Shown: one piece after another, positions 31,112 through 43,100 of the stretch
Layout of the letters: each line of letters opens with the position of its first letter
Position numbering within the stretch: position 1 is the first letter of the stretch
Assembly: GCA_002633005.1 (NCBI GenBank)
Contig: NMRA01000350.1
Location: 67,642 to 131,641, forward strand
Source of the DNA: Phoronis australis
Lineage: Eukaryota; Phoronida; Phoronidae
Direction of reading: 5' to 3'
DNA length: 64,000 nucleotides
Made by a program: the position numbers and the translations under genes
The notes under the pieces: model-generated
What the model was told of the DNA's origin: nothing
What the model saw: the letters and a program-made list of their open reading frames with translations, nothing else
The model's database searches: none

Positions 31112-34100
31112 CTGTGGGAATTAAAAATAGCACGTGTCACGTAAAATGAAACTGAGATTTCATTTCGATACGTATGAGATAGAACACCAGTCTCAGACCG
31201 TATCTTCTCTAATCTGAGTGTAGGTGATATCTGAGAGGAGAAACATCATATGATTGAATCGTTGACAAAATAAATAATTACACATTTTCCAAACACAGCG
31301 AAATGCCACCGCAAAAAGGGAATTGAACTGATTAATGACGTAACTTGAAGATATCCCATCATTCTATTGAAAGTCTTTATGACGTTTCATTTCATGACGT
31401 TTTTACCATGGCAACAATGTGATAGAACCAAGAAACGCAAATCTTGAGATAAGTACTACTTTACACTATGGTGTGATTCAAAACAATAATTGTGGGCAAA
31501 CTGTAGAGTTTCAAAAGAAAAAAATCATGTATTAGATCCGATTTGACGTATTCTGCGTACGGGCAGAGTAGTGAATCCTACTAGTTTCTGCGACTGCACA
31601 CGTACCGGTATGTGAAAACCTACATGTACAATGGGGTCAAAATTTCCACAATTTCCACAATGACTAATTGGACAAGACTGCAGAAAAGGCAAACAAAAAT
31701 AAGGAGATGGTCGTTTCATTTCCTCTCGAGGATACCATTTTCCCAAATTGTAAGAATGCGTCTTGTTTAAGAACGCACAGGAAGCAAGAAGCTGGATGAA
31801 AATCTGATGACGGCTATCAGTGAAACAGTATCTTCAAATGCGCTTAAGCCGAAGGCAAAGTAAAAGAGGCCAGAAACGTTGAATCTGTTGTACAATGTAT
31901 AGTTGTGATTAAATGTGGCATTAAAGGACACAGAACGTTGCATGCATAGAGGAACAAGCACGGGCTTCGCATCTCAAAAGACACTGGATGAACGCAATCA
32001 GTGAAGTTTTGAGTAAAGGACACAATTCCCTTACTTAGCTGTTCGACGGAAAAATTAACCAAGAAAAGGCTAGGACTTTTTTGTTTGGTGCAAGGGCTGA
32101 GGAACGTGTCAACTCTATGGGCCATGTGACAGAGATATGCGAGATCAAGGTGACATCCGGCAGGAACAAAGAGTTAAGCTTGTATATGTTCAAGATTTAC
32201 AAGTGCATACGAATTGTTTGCATACTATGTAGCCGAAATGCCGGAAGAACGAAATGAAAGGTTTTTGGAGTATTCTCAACATGTGGAAACAAGAAGTTGG
32301 NGAAAAGGCAAACAAAAATAAGGAGATGGTCGTTTCATTTCCTCTCGAGGATACCATTTTCCCAAATTGTAAGAATGCGTCTTGTTTAAGAACGCACAGG
32401 AAGCAAGAAGCTGGATGAAAATCTGATGACGGCTATCAGTGAAACAATATCTTCAAATGCGCTTAAGCAGAAGGCAAAGTAAAAGAGGCCAGAAACGTTG
32501 AATCTGTTGTACAATGTATAGTTGTGATTAAATGTGGCATTAAAGGACACAGAACGTTGCATGCATAGAGGAACAAGCACGGGCTTCGCATCTCAAAAGA
32601 CACTGGATGAACGCAATCAGTGAAGTTTTGAGTAAAGGACACAATTCCCTTACTTAGCTGTTCGACGGACAAATTAACCAAGAAAAGGCTAGGGCTTTTT
32701 TGTTTGGTGCAAGGGCTGAGGAACGTGTCAACTCTATGGGCCATGTGACAGAGATATGCGAGATCAAGGTGACATCCGGCAGGAACAAAGAGTTAAGCTT
32801 GTATATGTTCAAGATTTACAAGTGCATACGAATTGTTTGCATACTGTGTAGCCGAAATCCCGGAAGAACGAAATGAAAGGTTTTTGGAGTATTCTCAACA
32901 TGTGGAAACAAGAAGTTGGATGAAACTGCAGTCGAATGATTTCACTGGCTCCACTGGTTCAAGTGGTCAAGACAGCTGATTGGTCCCTAAGCCGTTAAGT
33001 AGTCGCCGATAACCAATCCTATGTCACAGCCGGTTGACCCAGCGGAACAGCGAAGTCAAACAATTGCAGCCAATGTCTTCAATTACCAAAAGTCCTGTCT
33101 ATGCTAGCACTCGTTATTTTCCCTTATGGAATATACGGGGCAGAATAATCCCCCTTGCATGAGTTTGGCAAACTTATGATCGAATACAGGCAGTCTACCC
33201 TGTAAGCCAAAGTAAGCAGTTATGTTTCTGAATTACGGATAATTATGACAGGTTTTGTTACCAGACACAACAGACACAAGGTAAGTGCACCATTTTGATA
33301 TTCTGGTATACAAGAAGCTGGACATCAGCGTTTACAATAAAAGAGAATCAGTTATCATAAACTTTGAAATAGTCTAAGTGCGAGTATAAATCCCGAATTA
33401 CTCACCATAACGAAACTGTACCCGTCCCAAAGAGATTTCCATCCTCTTGGACATTGTGGTATCGAGTTGGTTTGACTATGAAGCGCCATTACTGGGGCGG
33501 GTGCCTGACAGACCGAACACCTGCTGATGTACGGAATAACATCCGGTCCTTCCACTGGCATCATCGGGGTCTGTTTGCTAGTGGACAGCCAGTAACTCGT
33601 TGCCGTTCTATGTGCGTAATTGCACACGTTGTGGATGTTACAAAACATAAATGGCATTGGGCTGAATTTTCGCATACATGACCCAGAACTTCCTGTAATG
33701 AAACAGTATTCAAGAACATAGCGCGAAACTACTCTCGAGACATTCCCCAATACTGTGGCCACATAAATATTCTTTCGTCTTTCAGTACAATCTAGGTAAC
33801 AAGTAACGCCTACTAGTCTGTCATTGGGGTTAATATGAGACTATATACACACGTGTAATTTTAATGTCGGTAGTCAAATTCTAGCTAGCGAGTAAAAAGC
33901 TTTCACCTCATCTAAAATACATGTTAAACTGATAAAAATCCCTTATAAAATCGCATACTTTCTGATCTGTGCATGCCCGCAATGAAGCACTGCATATGGG
34001 AATTAAGATTCATTTTGCAAAGAATTCCAATTCCACTCTTTGGTGTTTTGAACTTGTTGTCGCGACAACTACCGATAAGCTCACGGTGGGTGACGTAATA

Positions 34101-37100
34101 CTAGTAAGGAAAACTTAAAATGGCGGCCTGCGAGGGAAGCTCAAGTGAAACTCGACAGAGTTGCTGATTTAAAGGAGAATGCCACCTCATTTATTTCGCT
34201 TTTTACTGTCATAATGGTCTATTTCCACATCACCTCGTATACGGTCGATCTCACTTCGCCAAAAAGCTGCCACCTCAATCTGTGAGCAAGGTGAGTAAAC
34301 AACGTAGCGGCGTCAGTGGTGCTTCAGCTGAGTGTGTGCTACTACGGTGGGGCGTATCGCAACGCTCGTGCGAACCATGAAGCTGGGAGGAAGGCGGGTG
34401 CATCGTTTTTTCAATTTCCTCGAGAACCCGAAATGCTTCGGAAGTGACTCGCGGCAGTAAAGAAAAGCATGCCTTTATTACGAAGTATGAGGCCGTGAAA
34501 TATCTCGTGTCTGTGGCCGGCATTGTTCTGTTTCAAAATGAATTATTCTCACCCTATAAAACCAATGTTTACATGAAACTGAAACAAAGTGTCAAAATCT
34601 GTCTCAGTAGATACAGTTTGTAATCTGTTTGGAGTGTTCGTGAGTGCAAATGCTTTGAGAAACCAACAATGAATAAATCATTCTGCGTTATTGGCTTCAG
34701 ATGCAATAAAACTGAAATTGACCGAACACCCGAGAGTGTGTGAGCGTATGCTAATTCAGTGTTTGCCGACAGAAAGCTGTTGTGAAACAATAACTCGGTT
34801 TTATATGCTATGGAAAGCTGTAAGTAGAATTTTATTTAGATATAATATATGTATACATTATTCGAATCACTGTTCAACCTTTCGCCCTGGCGACGGTTCT
34901 GTGGAAAGGGATCCTGACTTCGCGGCCTCTGACGAGTAAGTAGATTTGCAGTTTTGCGGCTAATTCACCAAGATATTCACGTGCACGTCATTTCTTTGGG
35001 TTCGGTAGTCCAGTCTTTTCGTGACTGGAAGTCCAGTTTTCAATTTTGTCAGCCGACTAACTCGGCTGGTTTATGTTCTTGATGTATCCAGGCCGCGACT
35101 GGCCTGATTGGGTTCCGAGCCATTGAATTGTATCGAGCATTTTGAGCGTTTTGGACTGAAATCACCAATACACGGCCATTCTCTCATGTCTGTATTTTAC
35201 AGACGAATAACTCTAATTAATCACCGAACACATCCAACCTTAATTACCGCAACCGATCTCCGTAAGTTGGCCTACCGAACTTTGAAGGCAACGTTTCGTT
35301 AAAAATTTCTAGAAATCCGTAACAGCGAAATAAACAACCCGTTCGTTTAAAAAACTCAATGTATTTGTAAGGGTTTTGCGTAGAATTTCGGTGTAAAGCG
35401 ATGAAGTCGATAAATTGACACAGTAAGCCTGTTGTGAACTGCTGAACAGACGGTGTTAGAGCCTATGACGTCATCGGTTAATTTCAGCACCTCCGTCTGG
35501 TGTCAGGTAAAATAACTGTACTTGCTTTTATTGAATGGAATTACTCAATATAAATTGATTCAAAATACGTTGTTTTTTATGGCATTTTACTTTAATTCTC
35601 ATATGAGTCGTGGTATGTGTTAATTATCTTAATTCTTTGCTTATATGTGCATGCTTCATTAAATAATAAAACAAGAAAGTTTTAATGGAAAATATAGTCA
35701 CCTCTCCTTGGGTGTCACCAGAATTGGTGCAACACCCTAAGTGAATTCTTGTCTAGTATGTACATAAACAGCCTTCATTTGATATTTCACAAGACTCTTA
35801 ACGCGTTGATGTTGTACTTGAACACTAGCGAATAGAAATTTCACTTTGCTGTTCGAAGATCTCACCTAAATCTTGAACATGCGCCCTGCCTTCATCTTCA
35901 GTATGTAAGAGACTGTAACCATCCCACATTTTTGCATAACCTTGTGGGCACTCAGGAGTGCGGTCTGATTGGCTGTGACGCGTGATGACGTAAGCCGACG
36001 GCCCGGCGATACCCCTTGATCCTTCTTCTCCTGTTCATAGACGAGTTCGACATAACAAGTTTGTTCTGGTTCACATGGCCTACCCTACACATCACAGTTA
36101 TAAGTATACAAACAAAAATTGCTTGTAACGCTATAGTTAAATACTCGTTATTTTGATTTCGCTAACTATATATATATATAGGTTATACAACGTACGTGTT
36201 TGTACCAGTGTGTTATTATATCGAGATTCGTGATATGCAAAAGTATTTGAACGAGGGCTTCGCGCGTTGAATACGGAAAATACATATTCAATGCTCGTTG
36301 AATACGGAAAAGTAGTTCTTCCATTTCAAACCTCACAATACAACCCTTATTTCATGGACATATTATCATGCGTATAGGATAAAATTGTTATTTTCAGCGC
36401 CTGAACTTGACTTATATTAACATTTTCTCAACATCAGCAGTTTTGTAACTATGAAGCTGACGAGTCTAAATGTGACAGAAGTGGAGGCCTACATGAAAAT
36501 GACGTAGTGTTCCGATAGAAACTTTAGAAATTTACTTTTTCCTTTCAAACCGTCTTTCCCAGGTATACCACTCTCACCAGGCAAGCCTGGCTCTCCAGCT
36601 ATACCGGGCTCGCCCTGTGGTCCTTGTGGTTCTGTTACACCTATACCTGGATCACCTTGGGGTCCAGCCATGCCGGGTTTACCTACTCCCCCTGGTTCAC
36701 TTTTCTGTCCAACACCTATCTCCCTCTTTGCGGCTTGTTTTCCCTGAGGGCCTGGTAAACCAGGTGCGCCGACCTCACCAGGCTCTCCGGCAGGTCCACG
36801 CTCACCTGGTATACCGGGAATACCAGCGGCGGGTCCTATGTCGCCTGATCGTACGTCGAGACCAGGTGACTGTTGTGGCCAAATTGATTTCGTTTAGTAA
36901 TTTACTGATAGGCTAATTTTATGGAAGCGTATAGGTGCCACAACACCCTAGAAACTTCGCAACACCCTAGATACTTCACAACACCCCACACAAACTCCCC
37001 ACAATACTTTCACAAATTCATAACTTCCCAGAAGCCACAACAACGCCCACAGTCCGCAACACCCCTGAAGTAAGCCAAAGTAAGTCCGTAGCGGAGGCAT

Positions 37101-40100
37101 GTGTAGCTCCCTCAAAAATGACTAAAGTGGGTTAGGTCAGGTTTGACGGCAGTTTTGTGGACTAGATGAGAAGTGATTGCCAGGAATGGTATTCAGTAGT
37201 CCCCTATACTGTTGTTTTAAGTAAGCTGAGTCCAGAAATTTGGCCTTTGTGCTCTTGTCTACTAGGGTAAGGAAGTGCGGTAATTTTGAGGGCACAACCT
37301 TATTGAGTCTTGAATTCTTGGAGCGAATCCAGGTACTCTTCAGACAAGTGGAATTTGTCAAAAGTGTGACTGGTAATGAAACATTTTAAGTTAACCCGAA
37401 TTTCTGGACTCTATAGTAAAAGAGCATTCAAATCATGGTCTCTTTTCTTGCACCGGGGCAGTTGGGAATTTATGATTTTAGGTAAAATATGGCCAAAATC
37501 ACACTTTTTGGTCATTTTTGGCAACTCGATTTTTCACGATGGATGTAGGAAGATAAAAAGACACCGCTTTGTTGATTTTCTTCCTTTTTCGAGAAACACC
37601 ACAAAGTGTACTTTCTGCCAATCATGCCCTTGTCAGGTGTCTAAGACAGCTGTGCAAACAAGAGCTTTGGTTGGCTCAGGCCAGTGGTAAGGTCAAAATC
37701 AGCCACTGGTACTTTGGTCTAACTCCTGTGGATTTCGTAGTGTTTTGTATTCTGTAGGGGTTATCACAATCTGGGTAAATGCTAAAAGATACATGTCGGA
37801 ATGTTGCGTGGATTCTGTGGTGTTGTGGCGGCAGGAGGAATCTTTGTAGAGTGTTGTGGTGTTTGTGGTATATTGTGCTACCCATTCGTTTCCATATGAT
37901 TTATGTCGCTTACGTAGTTTACTCACGAAGTTAATTCATATATATATAAATAATTGCAGGCAGTCTGATACACGTTGTACCAGACGTGCGCAGGCCTCGC
38001 ATGTGGGCCCATTGCACTGATCACCTGGAAATATTTTTATGCTTTATTGATATATGGTTAAAACCGAGCTGAGGAGCTAGAATCCTGGCTCAAGGGCTTA
38101 GCAGTGTGACCAGGTGGGACTTGAACCCACGACCTCGAGTAAAGAAAGCGGGCACTTATCAACCAGGTCACACTGCCTCCTCAGTTAATTCATAAAGTAT
38201 AGCCTACATTGTATGCAGTATTTCAATCCCAAGTGCCACTACTGATTTTACCTTTTAAACCAGGTTCGCCTGGATTTCCTTCGACACCTTGTTCTCCCTT
38301 TTGTCCAACACCCGGATCTCCTTTCGGTCCTCTTTCACCCCGATCTCCTGGTTTACCCTGCGGACCAAAGTCTCCCGGCAAGCCATCAGGTCCCGCAGGT
38401 CCTTGCTCACCGCGATTTCCTTTCTGACCTGGATCTCCACGGTCACCTGGTGCGCCCCTTTCACCTGTAATTCGTCCAAACATACAAGCAATAGCAGGAC
38501 TGTCCTTCCCGTCATTGTCTCGAACCCGTTAATGAATTAAAATGTTGTAAATTCACGTTGTCGCCAAGGAGTTGACTTTTGCTAAAGTAACGTAATCAGG
38601 GATAGTTTAACGAGCTCGCCCCGCGTCAATTACGCATAAAACATTAGCTGAGACGCTCTAAGACAATGCAAACTAGCTTTCACCGAAAATGCAGGTCTCA
38701 TGAGTCAACTGTCGATTTATGCGCTTAGTTGAAATCCAATTATCCGTTTAAATAGATCACTAATCACGTAACATACTGAGGTAGTGGACGAAATCTAACA
38801 TATTACCGGGTAAATGTCACCCGCCAAAATCAAACAGAAGAAGGTCCTAAACATTGGTCCATACATTTGAGGCCATGTGGGTCAATTGACTTTGTGGCCA
38901 CATTTATTTATAAATGACCGCTTTAAGAATCAACTTCACTTGTGCTACGCCTAGAAAGATTTTCTATTCCAAACAGTTCCCAAAACCGTCTTTGATGAGC
39001 AAGTCGGTCCCCGACACCAGGCGTGCGTTCAGTAAGGCTAGGACCTTCGCTAGGACCTCGCTAAAGTTTAGCCAAAGTCACGAGTTTCCGTTTAAAATAC
39101 ACGGCAATATCTCACGTAATCTCGCGAAGTCTTGCTTTTTAGCGAGGTCGTAGCGTTCCTGAACGGGAGGCATGTTTGTCAAGCGATGCATCTCACGAAT
39201 GAGGATTTAAAACATTTAGTCTAATGAAAGTTTCACGTAAAAATACAAGTTATAGTTCACAACACGTACTTCCCGGGCGATTTTTAGCTCTTGGCATGAA
39301 ACCCAAAGGAGTTGAATGGATTTCAACTAATAACATGACTCCATTTGGACTACTGAGGTGAAAATAAAAATGTCCGAAAATTGTGAGATGTTCGGAGTGA
39401 CCTGTTAATGATTTGAAAAGCTGTATCATAAAGGCATGTGGATATCGGTGCGGAGTTTCAGTTTATTTCCAATTAGTAACACGACAAACTTTCATGAACC
39501 TTTGAGACAAGCTATGCGAGTATTTTTAAGTATAAACATATCGGTCTAATTTACGGTGTCGCGTAGTGTCCAGATACGTAGTTTGATGGAACGCGTGGGA
39601 GCAACATTGCAATTCCATTAAAAATGATAACGAAACATACGATCACAGTTTAATGGACACAAAAATACCTGTGTCTAAGCATTCTACGAAATGTCTTACC
39701 GATTTGGCCCTTTGGACCGGGCTCGCCCATCAACCCCACACCATCTTCTCCGCGGTTTCCTTTCTCGCCGATCGGTCCTGGCGGTCCGGTTACACCAATT
39801 GGTCCCTGTGGTCCCAGTGCGCCAGGATCTCCCTTTTCTCCACTTGGTCCTGGCTCACCGACACCCGGTATGCCATCTTCTCCACGGTTTCCCTTTATTC
39901 CCACTCCAGGTTTTCCAGCTGGTCCGATCGGACCTCGTTCTCCTTTCTCTCCCTGTGGTCCCGTGTCACCAACTTTACCAGGAGAACCAATCGCTCCAAC
40001 TTCTCCCTTCAAGCCTTGTGGTCCAGGTTCGCCGTCATTGCCGTCTGAACCATCTTGTCCTGGGAAACCTCGTTTTCCCATTGGTCCTATTCTGCCTTCG

Positions 40101-43100
40101 GGACCCCTCTCTCCAGGTAACCCTTGAGGCCCCGTGTCTCCTGGCACACCAGGCAAACCACGCGGTCCCTCACTACCTATGTTGAAAAACGTATTGTCCA
40201 ATATGTCGTACTAACACACGACAATGACAATGCTAACAACGACAAAAGCACATACACCCTGAACACTATCTCGCGTTAAACCAGGATACGACAGAAAAGA
40301 TTTAAAAGCTGCACTAGCACATACGATAAAGTAGAAGTTTTCGGTCTTTAAAAGCTTTTGAAAAATACTCAATAGCGTAGACAGCCACTCTAACATTTAT
40401 GCACCGATACCAAAAGCTTACCTTTTTCTCCAGGAAGTCCAATTCCATCTAGCCCTCTCAATCCCTGGTCACCTTTCTTCCCATTGGCACCTGTCGGTCC
40501 AGGCGGGCCAGCAACCCCGGGTTGTCCTTTTGGTCCTTCATCTCCTGGTTCACCAGGTAATCCGACACCAGGATCACCTTTCCGGCCTGGTTCACCCGGA
40601 AATCCGGGAGCTCCCGTCTGACCTTTCTGACCGACTCCTGGTAAACCTTGTAGACCAAGCTCTCCTTTCTCACCAGGCACACCTTTACTACCCTCCGGAC
40701 CCGGGTCACCCTTGCGACCCGACTCTCCAGGAAAACCAGACTTGCCTTTTATACCTGGTGAGCCTGCTTTCCCAGGCTCACCTGGTATACCAACTCCTGG
40801 CTCCCCTTTGGGGCCGGTTTTACCGGGAGGTCCCTGAGGCCCTTCTAAACCAACACCGTCTTTTCCGGGAGTACCATCGTTACCGGGTAACCCAGGATCT
40901 CCTGCAAGTCCCGGCTCTCCTTTTTGTCCCCATTCACCTGGAACTCCTATGCCAGGATCACCCTTTGGTCCCCTTTCTCCACGTTTGCCAGCAGCACCTT
41001 TTTCACCTGTCTCACCTGGTGACCCAGGTACACCGGGAGGTCCAACTTCACCTGATGGTCCGACAGGACCACGTTCTCCCGGCTCTCCTGGGTTACCCGG
41101 AGGTCCAGTTTCGCCTGGTTGCCCTTGTTGTCCTCGAGGGCCTTCGACACCCACACCGTCTTTTCCAGGTATTCCGTTCTCGCCAGGCAGTCCTGGTTCT
41201 CCTGCGATACCGGGCTCTCCCTGGGGCCCTTGCTGTCCTGTTAAACCTACACCTGGTTCACCTTGGGGTCCAGTGGTGCCGGGTTCACCTACCTCCCCCG
41301 GTTCACCTTTCTGTCCGACGCCGATCTCCCCCTTTTCCCCCTGTATTCCTGCAGGACCCGGCAAACCAGGTGGTCCGATGTCACCAGGATCTCCGGCAGG
41401 TCCACGCTCACCTGGTTTACCTGGGATGCCACCAGGGCCGATGTCGCCTGGTCGTCCGTCGAGACCCGGTGATCCTGAAATGTTAATAATCTTCGAGTTA
41501 TCAAATTTTCTGTTTCGAAAATATAAGATGCAAAACAGTACTCGAACCGCACATGTAGAGTGAGTTTAGAATGACACCGCCTACACAGTTGTTAACTGTG
41601 AAGCTTTTATTGCTTACATCGAACTTTATTCAGACCCACCTGGTTTTCCTTGTACACCGATAGGCCCTGGGGCACCCTTTTCTCCCTGGTCTCCCTTGGT
41701 TGCTTTCCCGGGAATTCCCGGGGGACCTGGGGCCCCCGGTTTTCCTACACCGTCCTTTCCTGGAACACCAGGCTCACCGGGTTTTCCAATGCCCGGTTGA
41801 CCTGAAATATAGAGAAACAACCGTCATCATAATCAAGGAAACTCTTTCTTGTTGTACGTTTTAAACAACGGTCAAAGTCACACAGTTCAAAGTTGTTAAA
41901 GCTAGGCAAATTTCAAACCACTCGGTCACCCAACTATAGTTTAGTCATCAACATGGCGCTCACAATCATACTCACGGGGCATTCAAGTGGGCATCCTGCA
42001 TTTTGCCCATGTTCAAATGTCCCTATGGTTTCCTCTCATTTCCGAACTCTCGTCCCTGACAATCTAACGCTTGTTTAATTCTTCGAACAAGTCAAGAGAT
42101 GCCTACTTAGTTTACTTGTATGGTTTTGATGGCCTTTACTTAGCGAATTGCATGCCTTCTTTCTAAATTCGTTTTAATACCTTTAACCTGTACTGGCTTG
42201 CAGCGGAATGGCTTATAAACTTACCAGGTGATCCTGGTGGTCCTTGCACGCCCTCTCCCGGCAGGCCCTGCTCTCCTTTCTCCCCCTGCTGTCCTATCGC
42301 TATCCCTGGTGGTCCGGGAGGGCCAGTTGGTCCCGGCTGGCCAACGCCATCCTTTCCTGGGTCACCTTAAAATAGGTAAAGAAACGTGATATTTTTGGAG
42401 AGAAAGTACACCATTCAGGATCTATCCGTGTAGTTAAGATTCGCCCGCCTACCATGAAATTGTTTTAAATTAGTCTAGTTCAGCTCCCGCATTACACACA
42501 TAATCTAAAACTTGGACGCTTGTTCTTCAGCAAAATCGAGCGTGCCAGCTTTTCCCCAACGTTTTTCTATCTTGGTTGCTAAAAAGTGCTGTGTGATATT
42601 CCATATTAACCAAGAGCAACATTGATCCCAAAAGTTTGTAATACATTTCATACCGTTGACAATTTATCTTCACATTTGCCTATTGAAACTTACCTCTTGC
42701 ACCTTTTTGGCCCGCCCCTGGGTCACCCTTCTCGCCTTTTGACCCTGCCGTCATCACTATCTCGCCCTTTTCACCTTTGGCTCCTGGATCACCTCTTAAA
42801 GATTTCCCTGGAATACCAGGCTGTCCCTTTGGTCCAGGCGGTCCAGGAATGGATTTTCCAGGTTTACCATCTTCTCCTGGAACACCACTCTCTCCTGGTA
42901 TCCCTGGGTGACCCGGAATTCCCGGTTTGCCGGCTTCTCCCTTCTGACCTATTTACGAAACACAATAAATTACAAGCGACAATTTCCGACTACAGTTTTT
43001 ACAACCGAGTCCAGAAATTGATGGTAATGTACGCAAAAATACGGGAGAAATCAATTTTAAAACAGTGACGAATCTTTTGATGGACACTTTCATTGTCACT

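Larger units (their letters stand above)
31112..33405. other. Collagen IV intron with an assembly overlap
   Basis: No coding content. Positions 31683-32919 contain two copies of a 618 bp segment around the N at 32301. Confidence 0.7.

Noticed and set aside
39653-41563. Long plus-strand Pro/Ser/Leu-rich frames over the collagen exons
   Set aside because: Antisense shadows of Gly-X-Y codons; the collagen reading on the minus strand has splice sites and Gly periodicity.
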